A stretch of DNA of 64,000 nt, taken from assembly GCF_964222135.1 (NCBI RefSeq), contig NZ_CAXQBR010000051.1, positions 32,451-96,450 of the forward strand, in the 5' to 3' direction. Position numbers and translations under genes: made by a program. The stretch is from Euzebya sp. GTDB taxonomy: Bacteria; Actinomycetota; Nitriliruptoria; Euzebyales; Euzebyaceae. This document shows, piece by piece, positions 42,330 through 50,963 of this stretch. The notes under the pieces are model-generated. The model was not told where the DNA came from, ran no database searches, and saw only the letters and a list, made by a program, of their open reading frames with translations. Positions within the stretch are counted from its first letter, which is position 1. Every line of letters begins with the position of its first letter.

Positions 42330-43373
42330 GTGCTGAGGAGCCGGTTGACCATCGCCGACGTGGCGGCCCGCGCGGGCGTCTCGGTGGCGACGGTCTCGCG
42401 GGTGGTCAACGGTCGATACGGCGTCTCCGAAGCCACCGCCGCGAAGGTCCGGCGCGTCATCGACGAGATGGGCTACGCCTCCAGCCTGGTCGCCCAGAGC
42501 CTCCGCAGCGAGCGCACCGGCGTGATCGGCGTGCTGATGTCGCGCATCGAGCCGTTCGGCACCGAGATCCTGAAGTCGGTCTCGGACACCCTGCAGGACT
42601 CCGGCTACGAGCTGATCGTCTTCTGCCCCACCTCCGAGCACGCCGAGGGCTGGGAGCGCCGGTCGGTCGCGCGCCTCGGCGGGACGCTCGTCGACGGCTC
42701 CCTGCTGATCGCCCCGACGGTCGTCGACGTCGCGAGCGACCACCCCGTCGTCGCCGTCGACCCCCACGTCGGCGCGTCGCACCTCCCGACCGTCGCCGCG
42801 GAGAACCACGAGGGGGCCGTCGCGGCGACCCAGCACCTCATCGAGCTCGGGCACCGGCGCATCGGGTTCCTCGGCGGGCGCACGGACCTCGAGTCAGCCC
42901 GCCAGCGCGAGGCCGGCTACCGCGCCGCCCTCACCGACGCCGGCCGGCCCGTCGACCCGGACCTCGTCCAGCACGGCGACTTCACCGAGGCCGGTGCCGA
43001 AGCGCCCGCCCGCCGGCTCCTCGCCCTCCCCGACCGCCCGACCGGCATCTTCGCGGCCAACGACCGCTCGGCGATGTACGTGCTTCGGCTTGCGGCCGAG
43101 CTCGGGCTCGACGTCCCCGGCGACCTCTCGATCGTCGGGTTCGACAACGTGCCCGAGACGCTGATGACCAACCCGCCGCTCACCACCGTCGACCAGTCGA
43201 TCCGCGCGCTCGGGTCCGAGGCCATCCAGCTCCTCCTCGAGTTGATCGACCGAGACGCCCAGAGCGCCCTCGACGGCGCCGAGACCCCAGAGCCCATCCA
43301 CCGCCTGCTGCCCGTGCACCTCGTGGTCCGCGGGTCGACGGCGCCCCCCCGAAGTCCCCACCCGAGTCGATAG
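42330..43373 (+). CDS. LacI-family repressor of the sugar operon (347 aa)
   Basis: GTG start with AGGAG eight bases upstream. The LacI headpiece is canonical, LTIADVAARAGVSVATVSRVVNGR at residues 5-28, with hinge helix YASSLVAQSLRSERT. The effector domain has TGVIGVLMSRIEPF, HRRIGFLGGRTDLESARQREAGY and PTGIFAANDRSAMYVLRLAAELGLDVPGDLSIVGFDNVPE. Full length. It is 12 bases before the solute-binding protein gene and likely co-transcribed with the whole transport operon, repressing it and itself through the palindromic block upstream. Effector is probably a glucoside-type sugar, given the GH3 enzyme. Confidence 0.93.
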   Translation: MLRSRLTIADVAARAGVSVATVSRVVNGRYGVSEATAAKVRRVIDEMGYASSLVAQSLRSERTGVIGVLMSRIEPFGTEILKSVSDTLQDSGYELIVFCPTSEHAEGWERRSVARLGGTLVDGSLLIAPTVVDVASDHPVVAVDPHVGASHLPTVAAENHEGAVAATQHLIELGHRRIGFLGGRTDLESARQREAGYRAALTDAGRPVDPDLVQHGDFTEAGAEAPARRLLALPDRPTGIFAANDRSAMYVLRLAAELGLDVPGDLSIVGFDNVPETLMTNPPLTTVDQSIRALGSEAIQLLLELIDRDAQSALDGAETPEPIHRLLPVHLVVRGSTAPPRSPHPSR

Positions 43374-43385
43374 AGAGGGATCGCC

Positions 43386-44777
43386 ATGACAACAGAGGGA
43401 CGTACCTTCCGACTGCGGCTGCTCGCGCTGCTCGCCGTGCTGGCCCTGGCCGTCGCCGCGTGCGGCGGCGGTGACGGAGATGCGGAGGACGACGCGACCG
43501 ACTCCGCCGATACGGCGGCTGCCGGTGACGACGCCGCCGACGACGCAGCTGGCGACGACGATGCCGCCACCGACGACGGCGGGGACGGTGAGCCCGTCGA
43601 GATCGAGTGGTGGCACATCCAGAACGCCGACCCGGGGATGTCCGACTGGCAGGCCATGGCCGACCAGTACATGGAGGACAACCCCAACGTCACGATCACC
43701 ATCAACGTGATGGAGAACGAGGCGTTCAAGGCCGCCATCCAGACCAACCTGCAGGCCGGCGACATCCCGGACATCGTCCAGTCCTGGGGTGGCGGCGTGC
43801 TGCGCCAGCAGGTCGAGGCCGGCGCGGTCCGCGACATCTCCGACCTGACCGCTGACTGGATCGGTGACCTCAACCCCGCGGCGGTCGAGCTGCACCAGAT
43901 CGACGGCGCCCAGTACGGCGTCCCCTACAACGCCGGCGTAGTGGGCATCTGGTACAACCAGGACCTCTTCGAAGAGGCGGGCCTGGACGCACCGGCGGAC
44001 ACCTGGGAGGGTCTGCTCGAGCAGGTCCAGACCCTGAAGGACGCCGGGATCACCCCGATCGCCGTCGGCGCCGGGGACAAGTGGCCGGCGCACTTCTGGT
44101 ACTCCTACCTCATGATCCGCGCCGGCGGCGGCGAGGCCATGGAGGAGATCGCCGAGACGCAGGACTTCACCGCTGACCACGTCATCACCGCGGGTGAGCT
44201 CGTCGGCGAGCTGGTCGCGCTCGAGCCCTTCCAGGAGGGCTTCCTCGGCGCACCGTGGGACGCCCCCGACGGTGAGGCCGGCGTCATGGCCCAGGAGGGC
44301 GCGGCCATGGACCTGATGGGGCAGTGGGCCCCGGGCACCTTCCGCAGCCAGCTCGGTGTCACCCCGGAGGAGGGTCTTCCGTGGAACATCGGCTGGGCAC
44401 CCTTCCCGTCCGTCGAGGGTGGCGCGGGCTCCGCGACCGAGGCCCTCGGTGGCGTCGACGGGTTCGCGGTGGGCGCCGACGCCCCCGATGAGGCCGTCGA
44501 CTTCCTGCGGTTCATCACCAACACGGAGAACCAGGAGATCTGGGCTCAGAACACCGGTCTTCCGGTCAACCCCGAGGCGTTCGACGCCGTCGAGGACGAG
44601 GCGATGCAGGACGTGCTCGCGGGTCTCCAGGAGGCGACCTTCATGCAGCTCTTCCTGGACCAGTTCTTCAGCCCCGAGGTCGGGGCGGAGATCAACGACC
44701 AGACGGCGCTCCTGTTCGCCGGTGAGGTCACGCCGGAAGAGGCCGCAGAGGCCATCACGGCGGTCGCCGGCGGGTGA
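43386..44777 (+). CDS. Sugar ABC transporter, solute-binding lipoprotein (463 aa)
   Basis: Extracytoplasmic binding protein of family 1 (MalE/MsmE type). A lipobox LAVAACGGG lies at residues 20-28, followed by a 40-residue Asp/Ala-rich spacer and the binding lobes (PVEIEWWHIQNADPGMSDWQAMADQYMEDNPNV, then DIPDIVQSWGGGVL and YGVPYNAGVVGIWYNQDLFEEAG). Trp-rich segments (WPAHFWYSYLM, MGQWAPGTF) are typical of oligosaccharide stacking. The stop overlaps the permease start (TGATG). No matching ATPase lies in this operon; such importers usually share an MsiK-type ATPase coded elsewhere. Confidence 0.94.
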   Translation: MTTEGRTFRLRLLALLAVLALAVAACGGGDGDAEDDATDSADTAAAGDDAADDAAGDDDAATDDGGDGEPVEIEWWHIQNADPGMSDWQAMADQYMEDNPNVTITINVMENEAFKAAIQTNLQAGDIPDIVQSWGGGVLRQQVEAGAVRDISDLTADWIGDLNPAAVELHQIDGAQYGVPYNAGVVGIWYNQDLFEEAGLDAPADTWEGLLEQVQTLKDAGITPIAVGAGDKWPAHFWYSYLMIRAGGGEAMEEIAETQDFTADHVITAGELVGELVALEPFQEGFLGAPWDAPDGEAGVMAQEGAAMDLMGQWAPGTFRSQLGVTPEEGLPWNIGWAPFPSVEGGAGSATEALGGVDGFAVGADAPDEAVDFLRFITNTENQEIWAQNTGLPVNPEAFDAVEDEAMQDVLAGLQEATFMQLFLDQFFSPEVGAEINDQTALLFAGEVTPEEAAEAITAVAGG

Positions 44778-45715
44778 TGCGCACCCGGTCTGCCCCAGCT
44801 GGGCGACGCGGTTCAGGCTCTCTGAGCCTGGACCGGCCCAGCTGGGGCACCATCTTGGTGTTCCTGCTGCCAGCGCTGCTGCTGTACGGCGTGTTCGTGC
44901 TCTACCCCATCGTGCAGAGCATGCGCTACAGCCTCTTCGACTGGAACGGGCTGGGACCCCTCGACACCTTCGTCGGCCTCGAGAACTTCGAGCGCGCGCT
45001 GGGCTCGGACCAGTTCCGCGACGCCCTCGGCCACAACCTCTTCGTGGTCGTCGTGTCCCTGGTGGTCCAGCTGCCCTTCGCCCTCGGCCTGGCCGTCATC
45101 CTCAACTCGAGGATCCGCGGCCGCGCGCTCATGCGGACGATCTTCTTCGCCCCGTACGTGCTCAGCGAGGTCGTCACCGGCGTCGTCTGGCGGCAGATCC
45201 TGCGCCCGGACGGCCTGGTCGACCAGACCTTGGAGGGGTTGGGGGCCGGAGGTCTGGTCCAGGGCTGGCTCTCCGACCCGGACATCGTCCTGACCTCGCT
45301 CTTCTTCGTCATCTCCTGGAAGTACTTCGGCCTGCACATGATCCTGATGCTCGCGGGGTTGCAGGGGATCCCGAAGGACCTGCAGGAGGCGGCATCGATC
45401 GACGGCGCCTCGTCCTGGGAGTCCTTCCGCTACGTGACGTTGCCCCTGCTCGGCCCGACCATCCGTGTGTCGGCGTTCCTGTCGGTCATCGGTGCGCTGC
45501 AGCTGTTCGACCTCGTCTGGGTGACCACAGGGGGCGGTCCGATCGGCGCGTCCTCGACGATGGCGACGTTCCTGTACGAGCAGTTCCGCCGAGGTCTGTT
45601 CGGCTACGCGAGCGCGGTGTCGATCATCATCTTCGTCCTGTCGCTGGTGGTGGCGATCCTCTACCAGCGCATGGTGCTGGCTCGTGACATCGAGGGGGTG
45701 GGTGCCGGTGCGTGA
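44777..45715 (+). CDS. Sugar ABC transporter permease 1, MalF-like (312 aa)
   Basis: Six transmembrane helices starting at WGTILVFLLPALLLYGVFVLYPI; the ATPase-contact EAA loop is EAASIDGASSWESFRYVTLPLL. The SMRYSLFDWNGLGPLDTFVGLENF loop is typical of CUT1 UgpA/MalF-type permeases. The ATG shares a base with the SBP stop (TGATG); a GTG just before it is also possible. The stop overlaps the next permease gene. Confidence 0.93.
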   Translation: MRTRSAPAGRRGSGSLSLDRPSWGTILVFLLPALLLYGVFVLYPIVQSMRYSLFDWNGLGPLDTFVGLENFERALGSDQFRDALGHNLFVVVVSLVVQLPFALGLAVILNSRIRGRALMRTIFFAPYVLSEVVTGVVWRQILRPDGLVDQTLEGLGAGGLVQGWLSDPDIVLTSLFFVISWKYFGLHMILMLAGLQGIPKDLQEAASIDGASSWESFRYVTLPLLGPTIRVSAFLSVIGALQLFDLVWVTTGGGPIGASSTMATFLYEQFRRGLFGYASAVSIIIFVLSLVVAILYQRMVLARDIEGVGAGA

Positions 45716-46544
45716 GCGACTGCGCCGCAACTCCGGACGCATCCTCCTCTACGTCGTGGCCCTCGTGGTCATGGCGGTCATCGTGGTCCCGCTCGCCTTC
45801 GCCATCCTGGGTGGGTTCAGCACCAACGCCCGGCTCACCGCGGAGCCCGTCGGCCTGCCCGATCCCTGGGTCTTCAGCAACTACGCCGACCTGGCCACGT
45901 CGGGGATGTTCTGGCGGCAGGTGTGGAACAGCACGCTGATCGCCCTCGTCACGACGGCGCTGGTGCTGCCCGCGTCGTCGCTCGCGGCGTTCGTCATCGC
46001 CCGCTACCCCTTCAGGGGACGCGAGCCCCTGTACGGGCTCTTCACCGTCGGCCTGCTGTTCCCGGTCGCGGTCGCGATCCTGCCGCTGTTCATCCTCCTT
46101 CGCGAGGTCGGCCTCCTCAGCAACCCGATGGGCGTGGCCCTGCCTCAGGCCGCGTTCGGGCTGCCGATCGCGATCATCATCATGCGCCCGTTCTTCCGGG
46201 CCATCCCCAGGGAGCTGCAGGAGGCCGCGCTGATCGATGGCGCCGGTGCCTTCCGCTTCTACTTCAACGTCGTCCTGCCGCTGTCCCGCCCCGTCGTGTC
46301 CACCGTCGCAATCCTCACGCTGGTGACCAGCTGGAACGCGTTCTTCCTGCCCCTCCTGGTACTGGTCGACACGAGCCAGCACACGTTGCCGATCGGGGTG
46401 AACAACATCTCGGCCCAGTACTCGACCGACTTCGCGGTCGTGCTCGCCTACACCACCCTGGCCATGCTGCCGGCGCTGCTCTTCTACGCCGTCGCCGAGC
46501 GCCAGATCGTCTCCGGCCTCACCGCCGGGGCAGTCAAGGAGTGA
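45708..46544 (+). CDS. Sugar ABC transporter permease 2, MalG-like (278 aa)
   Basis: CUT1 inner-membrane subunit: first helix ILLYVVALVVMAVIVVPLAFAIL, then a periplasmic loop, five more helices and the EAA loop EAALIDGAGAFRFYFNVVLPLSRP. I chose the GTG nine bases after GAGGGGG; two further in-frame GTG codons upstream lie deeper within the preceding gene. It overlaps permease 1 by eight bases. Four bases separate it from the glycosidase gene. Confidence 0.92.
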   Translation: MRERLRRNSGRILLYVVALVVMAVIVVPLAFAILGGFSTNARLTAEPVGLPDPWVFSNYADLATSGMFWRQVWNSTLIALVTTALVLPASSLAAFVIARYPFRGREPLYGLFTVGLLFPVAVAILPLFILLREVGLLSNPMGVALPQAAFGLPIAIIIMRPFFRAIPRELQEAALIDGAGAFRFYFNVVLPLSRPVVSTVAILTLVTSWNAFFLPLLVLVDTSQHTLPIGVNNISAQYSTDFAVVLAYTTLAMLPALLFYAVAERQIVSGLTAGAVKE

Positions 46545-46548
46545 CCCG

Positions 46549-48933
46549 ATGAGCTACGCCGACCACGCCGACGCGCCCTTCGCCGACCCCGACCGGCCGG
46601 TCGCCGAGCGCGTCGACGACCTCCTCCAGCGGATGACGCTCGAGGAGAAGATCGGCCAGCTCGGAAGCGCCTGGATCTTCCAGCTCGCCGACTCCGACGG
46701 GTTGGTGCCGGATCGCGTCACCGAGCACCTGAGCACCGGGCTCGGCCACGTCACGCGGATCAGCGGCGCGTCGAGCCTCACCGCGCGCGAGGCCGCGGAG
46801 ATGGCCAACGACATCCAGCGCCACCTCCGCGAGCAGACCCGGCTCGGCCTGCCCGCGATCGTCCACGAGGAGATCTGCTCCGGCTTCATGGCCCGGGAGG
46901 CGACGATCTTCCCGCAGGCCATCGGCGTCGCCGCGAGCTTCCGGCCGGCGCACAACCACGCCGCCGCCGACGCGATCCGCCGGCAGATGCGGGCGATGGG
47001 CGCCCACCAGGGCCTCTCGCCCGTCCTCGACATCTGCCGCGACGCCCGCTGGGGTCGTCTGGAGGAGACGTACGGCGAGGACCCGCACCTCGTCGCGGTG
47101 ATGGGCGGGGCGTTCGTCGAGGGCCTGCAGGGCACGGACCTGGCCGAGGGCGTCGTGGCCACGGCGAAGCACTTCGTCGGCTACGGCGCGTCGGAGGGCG
47201 GCATGAACTGGGCGCCGCCGCACATCGGTCCTCGCGAGCTCCGCGACACCTACCTCCGGCCCTTCGAGCACGCGGTCCGCCACGCCGGCCTCGCGTCGAT
47301 CATGAACGCCTACTCCGAGCTCGACGGCGTCCCCTGCGGCGCCAACGCCTGGCTGCTCGACGAGGTGCTCCGCGGCGACTGGGGCTTCACCGGCACCGTC
47401 GTCGCCGACTACTTCGCGGTCGACCAGCTGCGGGGCTACCACCACGTCGTCGCCGACCAGGCCGGCGCCGCCGCGATGGCGCTCACCGCCGGGATCGACG
47501 TCGAGCTGCCCAACACCGACTGCTACGCCAAGCCGCTGCAGGAGGCGATCGAGCGGGGCGAGCTGGACCAGGCCGTCGTGGACCGCGCGGTCGGCCGGGT
47601 CCTCGAGACCAAGATCGCGCTCGGGCTGCTCGACGCGCCGTACGTGGACGTCGACGCGGTGGGGGAGGTCACGCGCACCGCCGACCAGCTCGACCTGGCC
47701 GCCACGATGGCGCGGGACAGCCTGGTCCTGTTGCGCAACGACGGGGTGCTGCCGCTCGCCTCCCCCGCATCGGTCGCGGTCATCGGCCCGAACGCCGACG
47801 ACGCCCGCGCCATGCTCGGCGACTACAGCTACGTCGCCCACGTCGAGTCGCTCCTCGACCTCCTCGAGAGCGGCGAGAACGTCCTCGCCCTGCCGGTCCA
47901 GGACGGCGTCGACGTCGGCGAGACGATCGACCTGTCCCACATCTCGACCGTGCTCGACGGGCTGCGGACCCAGCTGCCGGACGCCGCGATCACCCACGTG
48001 CGCGGCTGCGACGTCAACTCCGACGACCGGTCGGAGATCCCCGCCGCGGTGGAGGCGGCGGCTGCAGCGGACGTCGCGGTCGTGGTGGTCGGCGAACGGT
48101 CGGGCCTGACGGCGGACTGCACCAGCGGCGAGAGCCGCGACGTCACCTCGCTGTCCCTCGCAGGGGTCCAGGAGGAGCTGGTGCTGGCGGTCGCCGAGAC
48201 CGGCACGCCGGTCGTGCTGGTCATCGTCGGCGGCCGTCCGGTGGGGTCGCCGGCCGTGCACGAGGCCGCCGCCGCGGTGCTGCACGCGTGGCTGCCCGGC
48301 GAGCGGGGCGGCATCGCGGTGGCCGAGGCGCTGACCGGCGCGTTCAGCCCCGGGGGGAAGCTGCCCGTCAGCTACCCCCGCACCTCCGGGCAGCTGCCGA
48401 TGTACTACGGGCACAAGGTGTCCGGCGGGCGGTCGCACTGGAAGGGGGCGTACGTCGACTGCTCCAACGAGCCGCTGCACCCCTTCGGGTTCGGGCTGAG
48501 CTACAGCCGCTTCGAGCTGGAACCCGTCACGTCGGAGGGGGAGGGGCAGGCGACGGCGGTCTGCTCAGGCGAGCGCGTCGAGGTCGCGGTGTCGCTCGCG
48601 AACGTCGGTGACCGCCGGGCCGACGAGGTCGTCCAGCTGTACTCCCGCGACCCCGTGGCCACGATCACCCGTCCCGTGCTCGAGCTCCAGGGGTTCGAGC
48701 GGGTGACCCTCGATCCCGGTGAGCGCTGCACCGTCACCTTCGAGGTGCCGGTCGACGCCCTCGGCTTCGCCGGCCCGGACCTCGACTACGTCCTCGAACC
48801 GGGTGAGGTCGAGCTGCTGGTCGGCACGTCGTCCGACGACGTCACGGTCGCGCGGCGGGTGTCGATCGCGGGGGAGGGGTGGGTCCCGACGACCCGCCCC
48901 CGGCCGGCCACGGCGCGGGTGGACTGCCACTGA
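46549..48933 (+). CDS. GH3 beta-glucosidase/beta-xylosidase-type glycosidase (794 aa)
   Basis: Cytoplasmic exo-glycosidase (no signal peptide) that would split imported beta-oligosaccharides. The GH3 N-domain starts RVDDLLQRMTLEEKIGQLGSAW; substrate-binding LSPVLDICRDARWGRLEETYGEDP and ATAKHFVGYG are followed by nucleophile Asp near 287 in TGTVVADYFAVDQL. The C-domain (SLVLLRNDGVLPL, AVIGPNADD) and a fibronectin III-like tail (VAVSLANVGDRRADEVVQLYSRD, LQGFERVTLDPGE) are complete. Coupled to the transporter genes, which defines the operon's role as uptake and hydrolysis of a beta-linked sugar. Exact substrate is not readable. Confidence 0.94.
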   Translation: MSYADHADAPFADPDRPVAERVDDLLQRMTLEEKIGQLGSAWIFQLADSDGLVPDRVTEHLSTGLGHVTRISGASSLTAREAAEMANDIQRHLREQTRLGLPAIVHEEICSGFMAREATIFPQAIGVAASFRPAHNHAAADAIRRQMRAMGAHQGLSPVLDICRDARWGRLEETYGEDPHLVAVMGGAFVEGLQGTDLAEGVVATAKHFVGYGASEGGMNWAPPHIGPRELRDTYLRPFEHAVRHAGLASIMNAYSELDGVPCGANAWLLDEVLRGDWGFTGTVVADYFAVDQLRGYHHVVADQAGAAAMALTAGIDVELPNTDCYAKPLQEAIERGELDQAVVDRAVGRVLETKIALGLLDAPYVDVDAVGEVTRTADQLDLAATMARDSLVLLRNDGVLPLASPASVAVIGPNADDARAMLGDYSYVAHVESLLDLLESGENVLALPVQDGVDVGETIDLSHISTVLDGLRTQLPDAAITHVRGCDVNSDDRSEIPAAVEAAAAADVAVVVVGERSGLTADCTSGESRDVTSLSLAGVQEELVLAVAETGTPVVLVIVGGRPVGSPAVHEAAAAVLHAWLPGERGGIAVAEALTGAFSPGGKLPVSYPRTSGQLPMYYGHKVSGGRSHWKGAYVDCSNEPLHPFGFGLSYSRFELEPVTSEGEGQATAVCSGERVEVAVSLANVGDRRADEVVQLYSRDPVATITRPVLELQGFERVTLDPGERCTVTFEVPVDALGFAGPDLDYVLEPGEVELLVGTSSDDVTVARRVSIAGEGWVPTTRPRPATARVDCH

Positions 48934-48952
48934 CCGTGTGCTGGGCTCGCCT

Positions 48953-49384
48953 CTAGCCGAGTGCGGTGCGGAGGAGGGCCTCGACGCGTTCCTCCACGCC
49001 GTCGTCCCACTCGGTGATCGCGTACGCGGTCGGCCACATGGCGCCGTCGTCCAGCGCGGCGTCGTCGTTGAACCCCAGCGTGGCGTACCGGGTGTCGAAC
49101 TTGTCGGCACCCTGGAAGAAGCAGAGGATCTCCTTGCCCCGGGCGTAGGCCGGCATGCCGTACCACGTCCGCGGCAGCAGGTCGGGCGCGACCCGGATCA
49201 CCAGGGCGTGCAGCCGCTCGGCGATGACCCGGTCCGCGTCGGGCATCTCCGCGATCGCGTCCAGGACCGCTTGCATGCCGTCCGCCTTCTTCTTCCCGCC
49301 TCGCTCGGCCCGCAGCTCCTCGGTGCGCGCCTTCATGGCGGCGCGTTCGGCGTCGGTGAACCCGTCTGCGGTCGTCTCGCCCAC
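48953..49384 (-). CDS. DUF1801/YdhG-like protein (143 aa)
   Basis: GTG start after CGGAGGATGAC. A Lys/Glu-rich helical N-terminus (FTDAERAAMKARTEELRAERGGKKKADG) is followed by the DUF1801 domain: VIAERLHALVIRVAPDLLPRTWYGMPAYARGKEILCFFQGADKF and YATLGFNDDAALDDGAMWPTAYAITEWDD. Proteins of this class are small, cytoplasmic and of unknown function, distantly related to frataxin-like/YdhG folds. Converges with the GH3 gene 19 bases away. Confidence 0.85.
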   Translation of the reverse strand: MGETTADGFTDAERAAMKARTEELRAERGGKKKADGMQAVLDAIAEMPDADRVIAERLHALVIRVAPDLLPRTWYGMPAYARGKEILCFFQGADKFDTRYATLGFNDDAALDDGAMWPTAYAITEWDDGVEERVEALLRTALG

Positions 49385-49467
49385 GTCATCCTCCGTCGCA
49401 CGGCGGTCGGCACGGACCGACCGACGGTCCGCACGAGGGTAGACCGTCACCACCACACATGGAGGCC

Positions 49468-49577
49468 TGTCATGTTCGTTCCGGTCTGCGCAACGAACAT
49501 GACACACCTCGGCGGTTGAGGGGGCAGATCCACGGAGGTCCGTCACCTTCGTTCCGGTCTGCGCAACGAACATGACA
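49468..49577. repeat. Paired 37-bp stem-loop repeats, locus 2
   Basis: Copies at 49468-49504 and 49541-49577, again 36 bases apart. The first has perfect 13-bp arms, TGTCATGTTCGTT and AACGAACATGACA, around CCGGTCTGCGC. The second has CGTCACCTTCGTT as its left arm. Both are preceded by GGAGG(C/T)C. The same pair with the same spacing is found at 41720-41829. The 49385-49637 gap contains nothing else. Confidence 0.9.
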
Positions 49578-49637
49578 CACCCCGGCAGAGAGGCGGGACC
49601 CTACGAGGGACCGTCCCGCCACCCCTCCGGCGGACCG

Positions 49638-50324
49638 CTACCGCGTCACGGCGTGCAGCACGGCGCCGCCCCGCTTCCCGACCGCCACGAGCACGCCGGC
49701 GTGGCGCAGGCAGTAGGCCATCTGCTGGCCCAGCCGTCGTGGCCGGCCCAGCTGCTCGGCCAGGTCCGCGGTGGTGAAGGGATCGGGCAGGTCCGCGGGG
49801 AGCAACGACGACCACCCCGCGGGACCGCCGACGACCACCCGATCCACCACCTCGACCAGCCGGCGCTCCTGCACCACCCAGCCGCCACGGCGCCAGGCCC
49901 GGCCCGGCTCGTGGCGCCGCAGCTCCTCCTCCCGGGTCAGGACGAGCTCCACGGTCAACCCCGGGTGCGCCAAGTGGGCCGTGACCCCGACCAGCTCCCC
50001 GAAGACGTCGGCGGGCACGCCGTGCTTCGGTGATCGCCGGCGCGACGTGACCACGCCGTCGTCGTCGACCTTCACGATCCACCGGTCCACCGCGATCGGG
50101 TGGACCACGCGCACCGGGTGGTCGGCGAGCAGCATCCCCAGCTTGCGCGCCATCGACGCGAACCCGCGGGTCTGGATCTCGATCAGCACCCCGTCGCGGA
50201 CCAGGTCGATCACGAACCCGTCGACCGGCTCCTCGACCAAGTCGCCCTCCTCGGCGTACCAGCGCTTCAACGCCGCGTGCAGCGGCCCCTCGCGCAGGGT
50301 CCCCACGTGCGGTCGCCGGTCCAC
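49638..50324 (-). CDS. Protein of unknown function with a possible PD-(D/E)xK-like core (228 aa)
   Basis: GTG start. The N-terminal half reads GTLREGPLHAALKRWYAE, then GFVIDLVRDGVLIEIQTRGFASMARKLGMLLADHPVRVVHPIAVDRWIVKV. The order helix, Asp-containing strand, then EIQ strand and helix recalls PD-(D/E)xK nuclease folds, with Q in place of K. The C-terminal half contains a winged-helix-like segment (FTTADLAEQLGRPRRLGQQMAYCLRHAGVLVAVGKRGG). I do not recognise a named family. It stands alone, on the same strand as the next gene but with its own promoter region. Confidence 0.7.
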   Translation of the reverse strand: MDRRPHVGTLREGPLHAALKRWYAEEGDLVEEPVDGFVIDLVRDGVLIEIQTRGFASMARKLGMLLADHPVRVVHPIAVDRWIVKVDDDGVVTSRRRSPKHGVPADVFGELVGVTAHLAHPGLTVELVLTREEELRRHEPGRAWRRGGWVVQERRLVEVVDRVVVGGPAGWSSLLPADLPDPFTTADLAEQLGRPRRLGQQMAYCLRHAGVLVAVGKRGGAVLHAVTR

Positions 50325-50346
50325 GGACCGGACCGTACCGGAGCGA

Positions 50347-50850
50347 TCAGTAGTAGCCGGTCCGGCCGTCCAGGAGCTCCCGGATCAGGTCGAGGTGCCC
50401 GGCGTGGCGGGCGGTCTCCTCCACCATGTGGTGGAGCATCCAGCGGAGGGTGCTGCGCGCCTTCTCGAAGTCCGGGTGGCGCCCGGGCTGGTCGAGGTCG
50501 TGGGCGGCGATGATCGCGTCGGAGTCCGCGCACTGGCGGACGTACGCCTCCACGAGCTCGGCGAGGGGAACGCCCTCGACGCGCATGTCGCCGTCCTCGG
50601 CGGTGAACGGCGGGCTGTCCGCCGGCTCGCCGAGGAACATCACCCGGAACCAGAGGTGCTCGGTCCAGCGCAGGTGCGAGATGATGCCCGCGACGGTCAT
50701 GAGCGGCGAGCTCGGGATGAGCGCCCGGTGCGCGTCGGCGTCGCTCAGCCCCTCGGCCTTCCACAGCGCGACGGCGCGCTGGAGGTCGAGCCACCCGGTC
50801 AGCTGCTCCCGCTCCCCGGCATCGCCGGGCGTGCGTACGCGTTCCAGCAC
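50347..50850 (-). CDS. DinB-superfamily DUF664-type protein (167 aa)
   Basis: Four-helix metal-binding bundle. Putative metal ligands are His in GIISHLRWTEHLWF and in EETARHAGHLDLIRELLDG (AxHxGHxD), typical of DUF664/DinB_2. I start at a GTG giving VLERVRTPGD; the longer frame to 50913 begins with a low-complexity basic stretch and is less likely. Such proteins are often thiol-dependent transferases in actinobacteria; substrate unknown. Confidence 0.82.
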   Translation of the reverse strand: MLERVRTPGDAGEREQLTGWLDLQRAVALWKAEGLSDADAHRALIPSSPLMTVAGIISHLRWTEHLWFRVMFLGEPADSPPFTAEDGDMRVEGVPLAELVEAYVRQCADSDAIIAAHDLDQPGRHPDFEKARSTLRWMLHHMVEETARHAGHLDLIRELLDGRTGYY

Positions 50851-50963
50851 CACGAGCGGGCATCCTGCACCGGCCCGGCGCGTCGCGCCAGACCGGCCGG
50901 TCCACCGCGGCACGTGGCGCGACCCGGCTTGTGGCCACCCGGGCGGGGTGCCAGAGTCCGGCC

